Assembly: GCF_019635465.1 (NCBI RefSeq)
Contig: NZ_JAHBZK010000010.1
Location: 86,819 to 150,818 of the forward strand
From: Hydrogenophaga sp.
GTDB lineage: Bacteria; Pseudomonadota; Gammaproteobacteria; Burkholderiales; Burkholderiaceae_C
Length of the DNA: 64,000 nt
Direction: 5' to 3'
A program made the position numbers and the translations under genes. Positions 1 through 7,358 of the stretch are shown one piece after another (the first letter of the stretch is position 1; the number at the start of each line of letters is the position of its first letter). Under the pieces are notes generated by a model. That model had not been told where the DNA came from. It saw only the letters and a program-made list of their open reading frames with translations, and searched no databases.

Positions 1-138
1 CCGCATCGAGTGCAATCGGTCCATGGGCGCGAGGATAGCGCGGATCGGTCGATTGTTTCCGAATCGGCAACCTGATCGGCATCTGTTGCAGGTTTTTCCT
101 TAATCTCCGCAACTTTGAAAGCCGCGCCCGCGCGAGGC
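1..138. other. Left-edge non-coding stretch
   Basis: No open frame here has a start and composition that I would call a gene. It lies just downstream of the minus-strand histidine kinase gene, so it should hold that operon's 3' end. I see no clear hairpin followed by a T tract. A partial gene beyond the left edge cannot be excluded. Confidence 0.4.
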
Positions 139-1521
139 TCAGGCAGCCGATTCGTGCACCGGCAAGCCCACCCGAACGCGCAGCCCGCCGCCTGCGCGCC
201 CATCCATGTCCACCTGTCCACCGTGCAACTGCGCGATCTGGGCCACGATGGCCAGCCCAAGCCCGCTGCCGGTGGTCTGCTCAGGGCGCAGTCGCACGAA
301 GCGCTGCAATGCGCGGCTGCGGTCTTCGGGCGCAATGCCAGGCCCGTCATCGGCCACGCTGAGCCAGGCGGTCTGTCCGTCGCGGCTCACCTCGACGTCG
401 ACGCGAGCGCCCTCGGGCGTGTGCCGCAGGGCGTTGTCGATCAGGTTGTCGAACACCACGCGGAGATCGTCGGGATCTGCCACCACGGTGACGGCTTCGC
501 TGTGCGACACACCCAGGTCGATGGCGCGCTCGTCGGCCTGGGCGGACAGCCCCGCGACCGATTCGGCCGCCAGCCGATCCAGCCGCACCGGCACCGCCTG
601 CGGCTCGCGCACGCCGGGTTCGAGCCGGGCCATCTGCAGCAACTGGGCCACCAGGTGGGTGGCCCTGGCAATGCCGCGGTCCAGTTCGTCCAGGGCCGCC
701 TGGCGTTGTTGCTCGGTCTCGTTGCTGCGTCGCGCCAGTTGCGCTTGCAGCTTGATGGCCGCCAGGGGCGTGTTCAGTTCGTGGGCCACGTCGGCCAGCA
801 GCACGCGTTGGCTGTCGAGCAGTTGTTGCACGCGCGCCAGCAGGGCATTCAGCGCATCGCCCAGTGGTTCAAGTTCCTCTGGCAGCGCATCGGTGGTCAC
901 GGCGTGCAACTGCCGCGCATCCCGTCGGCGCAGGTCTTTGCCCCAGGTGTCGATGGGTGCCAGCGCGCGTTCGACGGCGGTGTGGATCAGCAGCGACAGC
1001 AGGACCACCAGCAGGCCCAGCGGCGCGAGCAACCACGGCACAAGCTCGCTGAAGCTGGCGGCGCGGTCCGCGGTGGTGACGGCCACCTGTACCGTCTGCT
1101 GCCGGTCGATCACGGTGTACACGCGCCAATCCTCGTCGTTCCACCGCACGCCATGCAGGCCAACCGCCTGCAGCGGCGGGCCGCCCTCGGCCAACGAGCT
1201 GTACTGAAGTTGACGATCGGCCGACCAGATCTGGCTCACGAATTGACCCAGGTCTTCCGTCGGCACGATTTCGTCGCTCGGCTCAATGGCCGGCAAGGCC
1301 GGCGAAACGTCGGCCTCGGGCGGCTGCGCCGGCAGGCTGGCCGTGCCCATTGGCCGCACGCCGTGACGCACCACGGAGTAGGCAATCTGCTGCAAGCCAT
1401 AGTCGCGAATGCGGTTGAAGCCACTCCAGGCGACGCGGTAGGTGATGAAGCTGACCAGCACGGCCGTCAGCACTACGGCACCGATCTGCCACAGCAACAG
1501 GCGCTGGCGAATCGACCTCAT
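139..1521 (-). CDS. Two-component sensor histidine kinase, QseC-like
   Basis: A 460-residue inner-membrane sensor kinase that should phosphorylate the response regulator encoded just upstream. Membrane segments lie at about residues 10-30 and 162-183 and enclose a periplasmic sensor region of roughly 130 residues. The dimerisation/phosphoacceptor box AHELNTPLAAIK puts the catalytic His near residue 247. The N box (DNLIDNALRHTPEG) and G boxes (DDGPGI, GSGLGLAIV) follow in normal order. The ATG at 1521 overlaps the regulator's TGA (ATGA), so translation is probably coupled. The start is also right because it gives a clean first membrane helix; upstream sequence in the same frame is antisense-type shadow. 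The stimulus is unknown. The QseC-like assignment rests mainly on the partner regulator. Confidence 0.93.
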   Translation of the reverse strand: MRSIRQRLLLWQIGAVVLTAVLVSFITYRVAWSGFNRIRDYGLQQIAYSVVRHGVRPMGTASLPAQPPEADVSPALPAIEPSDEIVPTEDLGQFVSQIWSADRQLQYSSLAEGGPPLQAVGLHGVRWNDEDWRVYTVIDRQQTVQVAVTTADRAASFSELVPWLLAPLGLLVVLLSLLIHTAVERALAPIDTWGKDLRRRDARQLHAVTTDALPEELEPLGDALNALLARVQQLLDSQRVLLADVAHELNTPLAAIKLQAQLARRSNETEQQRQAALDELDRGIARATHLVAQLLQMARLEPGVREPQAVPVRLDRLAAESVAGLSAQADERAIDLGVSHSEAVTVVADPDDLRVVFDNLIDNALRHTPEGARVDVEVSRDGQTAWLSVADDGPGIAPEDRSRALQRFVRLRPEQTTGSGLGLAIVAQIAQLHGGQVDMDGRAGGGLRVRVGLPVHESAA

Positions 1522-2180
1522 GCAGGCGCCACCAGCTTGTAGCCCACGCCCCGCACGTTGCGAATCCAGTCTGCGCCGAGCTTGCGCCGCAGGTGGTGCA
1601 GGTGCACCTCCACCGCGTTGCTCTGCACCTCGTCCTGCCAGGAGTACAGGCGCTGCTCGAGCTGCTCGCGCGAGAGCACATGGCCGGGCCGTTCGATCAA
1701 CGCCATCAGCAAAGCGAATTCGCGCGGCGACAGCGCCACCGGTTGGCCTTGCAGTTGCGCTTCGCGTCGCAATGGGTCGACCACCAGTGCGCCCACGCGC
1801 ATCTCGGGCTGTGCGCGCCCCTGCTGGCGGCGCACCAGCGCGTGCACGCGGGCAATGAGTTCGTCGAGGTCGAACGGTTTGGTGAGGTAGTCGTCGGCGC
1901 CGAGGTTGAGGCCTGCGATCCGATCGGGCACAGCGTCGCGCGCGGAAACCACCAACACCGGCAGGCTGCGCTGGCCGGCACGCAGCCAGCGCAGCAGCGC
2001 CAGTCCATCCTGCTGCGGCAGACCGATGTCGAGCAACAGCACGTCGTGTGCATCGTTCTCCAGGGCAGTCTGCGCGCTGCGGCCGTCGCGCACCCAGTCG
2101 ACGACGAAGCCGGCCATGGCCAGACCCCGCTCCAGGCCGCGGCCGAGCATCGGATCGTCTTCGGCGAGCAGCAGTCGCAT
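1518..2180 (-). CDS. OmpR-family response regulator, QseB-like
   Basis: A 220-residue DNA-binding response regulator. The receiver domain begins MRLLLAEDDPMLG, with acidic residues near the N terminus, phosphoacceptor Asp51 (LLLDIGLP) and Lys100 (YLTKPFD). The C-terminal winged helix contains SNAVEVHLHHLRRKLG, a stretch typical of the QseB/PmrA/TctD subgroup. It overlaps the kinase start by four bases. The small secreted-protein gene lies 62 bases upstream on the same strand, separated by an intrinsic terminator. Members of this subgroup commonly bind CTTAA-type direct repeats and control their own operon. A matching repeat sits at 2468-2489, so autoregulation is a reasonable inference. Confidence 0.94.
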   Translation of the reverse strand: MRLLLAEDDPMLGRGLERGLAMAGFVVDWVRDGRSAQTALENDAHDVLLLDIGLPQQDGLALLRWLRAGQRSLPVLVVSARDAVPDRIAGLNLGADDYLTKPFDLDELIARVHALVRRQQGRAQPEMRVGALVVDPLRREAQLQGQPVALSPREFALLMALIERPGHVLSREQLEQRLYSWQDEVQSNAVEVHLHHLRRKLGADWIRNVRGVGYKLVAPA

Positions 2181-2196
2181 GGGCACAGTGTGCGCG

Positions 2197-2223
2197 AAAA
2201 AAAAGCGGGGTTGCCCCCGCTTT
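2197..2223 (-). terminator. Rho-independent terminator after small secreted protein gene
   Basis: A 9-bp stem (2202-2210 with 2215-2223), GC-rich at the loop end with a 4-base loop, is followed on the minus strand by eight T residues (2197-2204 as A on the plus strand). It lies between the small secreted-protein gene and the response regulator. It may therefore lower readthrough into the two-component genes rather than end the operon outright. Confidence 0.85.
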
Positions 2224-2242
2224 GGCCAAGCGATTCGGTCGA

Positions 2243-2401
2243 TCAGGACTTCTTCTCTTCCTTGCAGTCCTTGTCCTTCTTGGGGTCGCACTTCTTCATT
2301 TCTTCTTTCTTCTCGGCGGGCTTGGCGGCCGGGGTCGTTGCGTGGGCAATGCCCATGCTGAAGGCGGCGGCGCAGAACAGGGCGATCAGGGACTTGGTCA
2401 T
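2243..2401 (-). CDS. Small secreted lysine-rich protein
   Basis: A 52-residue protein. It has an N-terminal signal peptide (MTKSLIALFCAAAFSMGIAHA, cleavage expected after the AHA near residue 21). The mature part of about 31 residues is rich in Lys and Glu and carries two Cys (KKCDPKKDKDC). No family was recognised. The ATG at 2401 was chosen because it starts a standard signal peptide; the upstream in-frame extension spoils it. It is the first gene before the QseBC-like pair and has its own terminator. Small periplasmic proteins next to QseBC- or PmrAB-type systems are often targets or modulators of the sensor. That role is inference only. Confidence 0.8.
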   Translation of the reverse strand: MTKSLIALFCAAAFSMGIAHATTPAAKPAEKKEEMKKCDPKKDKDCKEEKKS

Positions 2402-2467
2402 GACGGTTGTCTCTCGGTGGAGGGGGCCCACGGGCACCGTGCCCGCGGTGTGCCGGATTCTGTTGGG

Positions 2468-2489
2468 GCAGACTTAGGGCAGATTTAAG
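2468..2489 (-). promoter_or_regulatory. Candidate response-regulator box (direct repeat)
   Basis: Two imperfect direct repeats, GCAGACTTAG and GCAGATTTAAG, start 11 bases apart. Read on the minus strand they give CTTAAAT-N5-CTAAGTC, close to the CTTAA-N6-CTTAA half-site pair known for QseB/PmrA-type regulators. The site is 67-88 bases upstream of the small secreted-protein start. It also lies in front of the divergent cupin gene, so it could act on both. Confidence 0.5.
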
Positions 2490-2530
2490 GCTCCCTGCCT
2501 TCAGACATGGTGGAAACCCCGAGGCCCTGC

Positions 2531-2914
2531 ATGACCACATTTGCGCAAGTCATCTTGTTTACCGATACCGACGGCCGTGCCCGTTTTCGAGAGGAAGCCA
2601 TCGCGCTGGGCGAGGGCACGCCGGCCGCGCGTCTGTCCGCGGTCCTGCCAGCCAGCGGCCTGCAATTGCGCGAGAGCCCGGTGGGCTTTCGCAGCAGCTT
2701 TCACTGCACCGGCGCACCGCAGTGGCTGTTCGTGTTGCGTGGTCGCATGGAGATCGGCCTGCAGGACGGCAGCAGCCGCATCTTCGGGCCGGGCGAACAC
2801 TTCTATTCGGCCGACACCCTGCCAGAGGGTGCCACCTTCGACCCCACGGTGCACGGCCACTGGAGCCGGCAGGTGGGCGACGAGCCACTGGTGACTGCCT
2901 TCGTCAAGGTCTGA
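2531..2914 (+). CDS. Cupin-domain protein
   Basis: A 127-residue single-domain cupin beta-barrel. The second cupin motif is visible around PGEHFYSADTLPEG, and the preceding strand region FVLRGRMEIGLQDGS matches the usual layout. The metal ligands of motif 1 are not classical, so a catalytic role is uncertain. The ATG at 2531 was chosen because GAGG lies six bases upstream; an in-frame ATG at 2507 has no ribosome site. The gene diverges from the small secreted-protein/QseBC-like operon across about 130 bases and could share its regulator box. A long hairpin follows the stop codon. Substrate and pathway are unknown. Confidence 0.8.
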   Translation: MTTFAQVILFTDTDGRARFREEAIALGEGTPAARLSAVLPASGLQLRESPVGFRSSFHCTGAPQWLFVLRGRMEIGLQDGSSRIFGPGEHFYSADTLPEGATFDPTVHGHWSRQVGDEPLVTAFVKV

Positions 2915-2929
2915 CACAGAACCCGACGC

Positions 2930-2967
2930 AACGAGGCCGCCACACCTTTCGATGTGGCGGCCTCGTT
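2930..2967. terminator. Hairpin between convergent genes
   Basis: A perfect 15-bp stem (2930-2944 with 2953-2967) with an 8-base loop lies between the 3' ends of the cupin gene and the helicase gene. Neither side has a T tract. It is probably a bidirectional transcript-end structure, but intrinsic termination is not certain. Confidence 0.6.
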
Positions 2968-3003
2968 GGGCGGCGGATGCCGCCCAGGATTCGGATGGAA
3001 ACC

Positions 3004-4731
3004 TCAGTTGGAGATGCGGCCGAAGCTGGTGCGCAAGGGATCCACCGCACCTTCGCCACGTTGGCCGCCACCGCCACCACCGCCGCCTTTGCCGCCGCGC
3101 TTCTTCTTGTTGTTGCGGTTGCCGGTGCGCATGGCGTCGATGCCAGTGCGCAGCGGATCGGGCTGGCCGTTGGGGTTGGCCTGGCGCGGACGCGGTTCGC
3201 GAATGCGCAGGCTGCCCAGGTGGGCGTTCGGGCCTGGCTGGCGCTCGTGGCCTTCTTCGCCTTCAAAGCGCGGCGGGCGATCGCCACGGGGAGGGCGCTG
3301 ACGCTGCTGACCGTCACCGCGAGCTTGACCTTCGGGGCGCGGGTGTCCGCTGCCTTGCCCTTGACCGCTCGGACGGGGGCCGCGTGCCTTCTGGCCCTGG
3401 CCGCGCGGCTGACCGTCGCCGCGACCCTGGCCCTGGCCATCGCCGGACTTCTTCTCGCGGATGCGTTGCATCATTTCCTGGCGCGCCACCTTGGCCGCGG
3501 CGGCCATCACGTCGCGGCTGGGCGGCTTGCCGGCGCCGCCCCACAGGGTCTGGCGGCCCATGGCGATCGGCTCGGCCTTTTCACCGGGCTCGGGCATGAA
3601 TTCGGCAAAGATCTCGACCGGAATCTGCTGCTTGGTGAAACGTTCGATCTCCATCATGAAGCCTTCCTCGTCGAGGCTGACGAGGTTGACCGCCTGGCCT
3701 TCACGGCCGGCGCGGCCCGTGCGGCCGATGCGGTGCACGTAGTCTTCGCAGATGTTGGGGATGTCGTAGTTGACGACGTGCGGCAGCTCGTCGATGTCGA
3801 TGCCGCGGGCGGCGATGTCGGTGGCCACCAGGGCGCGGATCTCGCCGCTCTTGAAGCCGGCCAGCGCCTGGGTGCGCGCGCCCTGGCTCTTGTTGCCGTG
3901 CAGGGCCATGGCGGTGACGCCATGCTTGTTGAGGTATTCGGCCACGTTGTTGGCGCCGAACTTGGTGCGGGTGAACACCAGCACCTGGCTCCAGTCGTGC
4001 TGCTGGATGATGTGCACCAGTAACGCCTTCTTCTTGCCGCGACCCACCGGGTGGATGACCTGGGTGATGCGCTGCACCGTGGTGTTGGGCGGCGTCACCT
4101 GGATGTGCTGCGGGTCCTTGAGCAGGCCGTTGGCCAGGTCGCGGATCTCGCTGCTGAAGGTGGCCGAGAACAGCAGGCTCTGCTTGCTTTGCGGCAACAG
4201 CGCCAGCACCTTCTTCACATCGTGAATGAAGCCCATGTCCAGCATGCGGTCGGCTTCGTCCAGCACCAGCACCTGCACGGTCGACAGGTCGAGGCGGCCC
4301 TGCTGGTTGAGGTCGAGCAGGCGGCCCGGCGTGGCCACCAGGATGTCGACGCCACGGCGCATGGCCTCGATCTGCGGGTTCATGCCCACGCCGCCGAAGA
4401 CGACGGCCGAGCTCAGGTCCACGTGCTTGCCATAGACGCGCACCGATTCTTCGACCTGTGCGGCCAGTTCGCGCGTGGGCGTGAGCACCAGGGCGCGGAT
4501 GCCGATGCCGCCAAATCGGTTGGCGCTGCGCTCGCCTTGCGACAGGCGCTGCAGCATCGGCAGGGTGAAGGCCGCGGTCTTGCCGGTGCCGGTCTGGGCG
4601 CCGGCGAGCAGGTCACGCCCGGCCAGCACGGCGGGGATGGCCTCCACCTGGATCGGGGTCGGGGTGTTGTAGCCGTGTTCGTGCACGGCTTGCACGATGG
4701 CCGGGGCCAGGTTCAGTTCTTCGAAAGTCAT
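3004..4731 (-). CDS. rhlE: DEAD-box ATP-dependent RNA helicase, RhlE-type
   Basis: A 575-residue RNA helicase acting on structured RNA, in bacteria typically ribosome-assembly intermediates or mRNA. Motifs appear in order: Q motif (TPTPIQVEAIPAVL), Walker A (AQTGTGKT), PTRELA, DEAD (DEADRMLD), SAT, and motif VI (HRIGRTGRAG). The core ends near residue 430. A tail of about 145 residues follows, rich in Gly, Arg, Gln and Pro with repeated GQG/RGDGQ patterns and ending in a lysine/glycine stretch. Such tails usually give non-specific RNA binding. The ATG at 4731 (MTFEELNL) is preferred over the in-frame ATG at 4746. It diverges from ettA. RhlE is favoured over other DEAD proteins because of the tail and the start sequence. 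Confidence 0.93.
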   Translation of the reverse strand: MTFEELNLAPAIVQAVHEHGYNTPTPIQVEAIPAVLAGRDLLAGAQTGTGKTAAFTLPMLQRLSQGERSANRFGGIGIRALVLTPTRELAAQVEESVRVYGKHVDLSSAVVFGGVGMNPQIEAMRRGVDILVATPGRLLDLNQQGRLDLSTVQVLVLDEADRMLDMGFIHDVKKVLALLPQSKQSLLFSATFSSEIRDLANGLLKDPQHIQVTPPNTTVQRITQVIHPVGRGKKKALLVHIIQQHDWSQVLVFTRTKFGANNVAEYLNKHGVTAMALHGNKSQGARTQALAGFKSGEIRALVATDIAARGIDIDELPHVVNYDIPNICEDYVHRIGRTGRAGREGQAVNLVSLDEEGFMMEIERFTKQQIPVEIFAEFMPEPGEKAEPIAMGRQTLWGGAGKPPSRDVMAAAAKVARQEMMQRIREKKSGDGQGQGRGDGQPRGQGQKARGPRPSGQGQGSGHPRPEGQARGDGQQRQRPPRGDRPPRFEGEEGHERQPGPNAHLGSLRIREPRPRQANPNGQPDPLRTGIDAMRTGNRNNKKKRGGKGGGGGGGGQRGEGAVDPLRTSFGRISN

Positions 4732-4979
4732 TGTGTGAAGCGGCACCCTTCCAGGGCGCTGGGGATCGGCCTTTCGGGGCTGCCGCTCAGGGCATGCACC
4801 CGCTCAGTGGGGGGCCGATGGATTTCCGGGGAGATTGGCGGCGTCCGCACGGGAGGCGCGCCCCAGCAGGCAGCTGGTGCCGGGCCTACTGACGTGCCCG
4901 ACGGGGCGTATTGTGGCATGGGTCGATAATCCCGGGGTCGCGCGCCCGTCCGGGGCGCTGCAAATTTCCCACAGACACC

Positions 4980-6641
4980 ATGGCTCAATACGTTTTTTCC
5001 ATGAACCGGGTCGGCAAGATCGTGCCGCCCAAACGCCAGATCCTCAAGGACATCTCCCTGTCCTTCTTCCCCGGCGCCAAGATCGGCGTGCTCGGCCTCA
5101 ACGGTTCGGGCAAGTCCACGCTGCTCAAGATCATGGCCGGCATCGACAAGGAGATCGAAGGCGAAGCGATCCCGATGGCCGGCATCCGCATTGGCTATCT
5201 GCCGCAGGAACCCAAGCTCAATGACGAGCAGACCGTGCGGGAGGCGGTGGAAGACAGCATGGGCGAGGTGCGCTCCGCGCAGAAGCGCCTGGACGAGGTC
5301 TATGCGGCCTACGCCGAACCCGATGCCGACTTCGACGCGCTGGCCGCCGAGCAGGCCCAGCTCGAGGCCATCATCGCCACCGCCGGCACCGATTCCGAGC
5401 ACCAGCTCGAAATCGCGGCCGATGCGCTGCGCCTGCCGCCCTGGGACGCGAAGATCGGCCTGCTCTCCGGTGGCGAGAAGCGCCGCGTGGCGCTGTGCTG
5501 CATGCTGTTGTCCAAGCCCGACATGCTGCTGCTGGACGAACCCACCAACCACCTGGACGCCGAATCGGTGGAGTGGCTGGAGCACTTCCTGCAGCGCTTC
5601 CCGGGTACCGTGGTGGCCATCACCCACGATCGGTACTTCCTCGACAACGCCGCCGAGTGGATTCTCGAACTCGACCGCGGCCACGGCATTCCCTACAAGG
5701 GCAACTACTCCAGCTGGCTGGAGCAGAAGGAGGCCCGCCTGGAGCAGGAGCAGCGTACCGAGGACGCGCGCCGCAAGGCCATGAAGGAAGAACTCAAGTG
5801 GGTGCGCTCCAACGCCAAGGGCCGTCAGGCCAAGAGCAAGGCGCGCCTGGCCCGCTTCGAGGAGCTGAGCGACGTCGAGTACCAGAAGCGCAACGAGACC
5901 AACGAGATCTTCATTCCCGTGGCCGATCGCCTGGGCAATGAAGTCATCGAATTCAAGGGCGTGAGCAAGAGCTACGGCGACCGCCTGCTGATCGACAACC
6001 TGAGCTTCTCGGTCCCCGCGGGCGCCATCGTCGGCATCATCGGTCCCAACGGCGCCGGCAAGTCAACGCTGTTCAAGCTGATCACCGGCAAGGAACAACC
6101 GGACAGCGGCACCGTGAAGATTGGCCAGACGGTGAAGATCGCCGCCGTGGACCAGAGCCGAGACGGGCTGGCCGGCGACAAGACGGTGTGGGAAGACATC
6201 TCCGGTGGCCTCGACATGATCACCGTGGGCAAGTTCCAGATGCCCAGCCGCGCCTACTGCGGCCGCTTCAACTTCTCCGGCGGCGACCAGCAGAAGATGG
6301 TGAAGAACCTCTCGGGGGGTGAACGTGGTCGCCTGCACCTGGCCAAGATGCTGGCAGAGGGAGGCAACGTGCTGCTGCTGGACGAACCTTCGAACGACCT
6401 CGACGTGGAAACCCTGCGCGCGCTGGAAGAGGCGCTGCTGGAATTCGCCGGCAGCGCGCTGGTGGTCAGCCACGACCGCTGGTTCCTCGACCGCATCTGC
6501 ACGCACATCCTCGCGGCCGAAGGCGACAGCCAGTGGTTCTTCTTCAACGGCAACTACCAGGAATACGAGGCCGACAAGAAGCAGCGACTGGGCGAGGAGG
6601 GTGCGGCACCCAAGCGCCCGCGCTTCAAGTCCCTGGCATGA
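4980..6641 (+). CDS. ettA: Energy-dependent translational throttle protein EttA (ABC-F)
   Basis: A 553-residue soluble ABC-F ATPase, essentially the length of E. coli EttA. Family knowledge: it binds the ribosomal E site and gates entry into the elongation cycle according to the ATP/ADP ratio. Two nucleotide-binding domains are visible. The first has GLNGSGKST, signature LSGGE and LLLDEPTNHLD; the second has GPNGAGKST, LSGGERGR and LLLDEPSNDLD. They are joined by the charged linker that includes EELKWVRSNAKGRQAKSKAR. The first domain carries the inserted arm seen in EttA. The start MAQYVFSMNRVGK at 4980 matches the family start exactly, so the 23-residue upstream extension was dropped. It is transcribed alone, divergent from the helicase gene. 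Confidence 0.96.
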   Translation: MAQYVFSMNRVGKIVPPKRQILKDISLSFFPGAKIGVLGLNGSGKSTLLKIMAGIDKEIEGEAIPMAGIRIGYLPQEPKLNDEQTVREAVEDSMGEVRSAQKRLDEVYAAYAEPDADFDALAAEQAQLEAIIATAGTDSEHQLEIAADALRLPPWDAKIGLLSGGEKRRVALCCMLLSKPDMLLLDEPTNHLDAESVEWLEHFLQRFPGTVVAITHDRYFLDNAAEWILELDRGHGIPYKGNYSSWLEQKEARLEQEQRTEDARRKAMKEELKWVRSNAKGRQAKSKARLARFEELSDVEYQKRNETNEIFIPVADRLGNEVIEFKGVSKSYGDRLLIDNLSFSVPAGAIVGIIGPNGAGKSTLFKLITGKEQPDSGTVKIGQTVKIAAVDQSRDGLAGDKTVWEDISGGLDMITVGKFQMPSRAYCGRFNFSGGDQQKMVKNLSGGERGRLHLAKMLAEGGNVLLLDEPSNDLDVETLRALEEALLEFAGSALVVSHDRWFLDRICTHILAAEGDSQWFFFNGNYQEYEADKKQRLGEEGAAPKRPRFKSLA

Positions 6642-6718
6642 ACGTGGCCCCCACGCTGCGCCGCCGTGCGGGTTCTGCAGAGCATCCCTAGGGGCGGCCC
6701 GGCGGCCAAACAGGTTTC

Positions 6719-7264
6719 ATGAACGAAGAGACTGTTCTCGCCGCGACGCGGCACTGGATCGAGATGGCCGTGATCGGCCTCAACCTGTGCCCGTTCGCGC
6801 GGGCTGTGTGGGTGAAGAACCAGGTGCGCATCGTGGTCAGCACGGCACGGCACGTGGATGCCTTCCTCGACGACCTGGACCGCGAGCTGGACCTGCTGGC
6901 CCAGACACCCGCGGAGCAGATCGATACCACGCTGATCGTGCACGCCTCGCTGTTCCCCGACTTCGAGGTCTTCAACGATTTTCTGGGTGTGGTCGACGAG
7001 ATCGTTGACGAGCACGAACTCGACGGCGTGATCCAGGTCGCCGCGTTTCACCCGCAGTGGCAGTTCGACGGCACCGAGGCCGAGGACATCACCAATGCCA
7101 CCAACCGCTCGCCGTTCCCCACCCTGCACCTGTTGCGCGAAGACAGCGTCTCGCGTGCGGTGGCCAGCGAAGGCGGTGACGCCGAGGCCATCGTGGCGCG
7201 CAACATTGAGACTCTGCGCCGCCTGGGGCCGCAGGGCTGGACCGACCTGCTCTCGAAAGCCTGA
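6719..7264 (+). CDS. DUF1415 family protein
   Basis: A 181-residue cytoplasmic protein of the DUF1415 family, of unknown function. Recognisable features are NLCPFA near residue 24, a central FHPQWQFDG, and NRSPFPTLHLLRE near residue 120; these are the conserved blocks of the family. It lies 77 bases after ettA and 94 bases before the DUF1631 gene on the same strand. Co-transcription is possible but not shown by overlap. Confidence 0.9.
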   Translation: MNEETVLAATRHWIEMAVIGLNLCPFARAVWVKNQVRIVVSTARHVDAFLDDLDRELDLLAQTPAEQIDTTLIVHASLFPDFEVFNDFLGVVDEIVDEHELDGVIQVAAFHPQWQFDGTEAEDITNATNRSPFPTLHLLREDSVSRAVASEGGDAEAIVARNIETLRRLGPQGWTDLLSKA

Positions 7265-7358
7265 TCTGGTGTGAGAAACCCCTCGATTTCCCGGGTTGTG
7301 GGATTGGCCAAGAGCGCAGAATGTGCGGCATCCGCCGCCACAAGCGACCGAACTGCCC

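Noticed and set aside
115-1542. Long plus-strand open frame opposite the histidine kinase gene, and similar long frames opposite most genes
   Set aside because: These are shadows of high-GC coding sequence. They lack family motifs and normal composition, while the opposite strand has clear domains.
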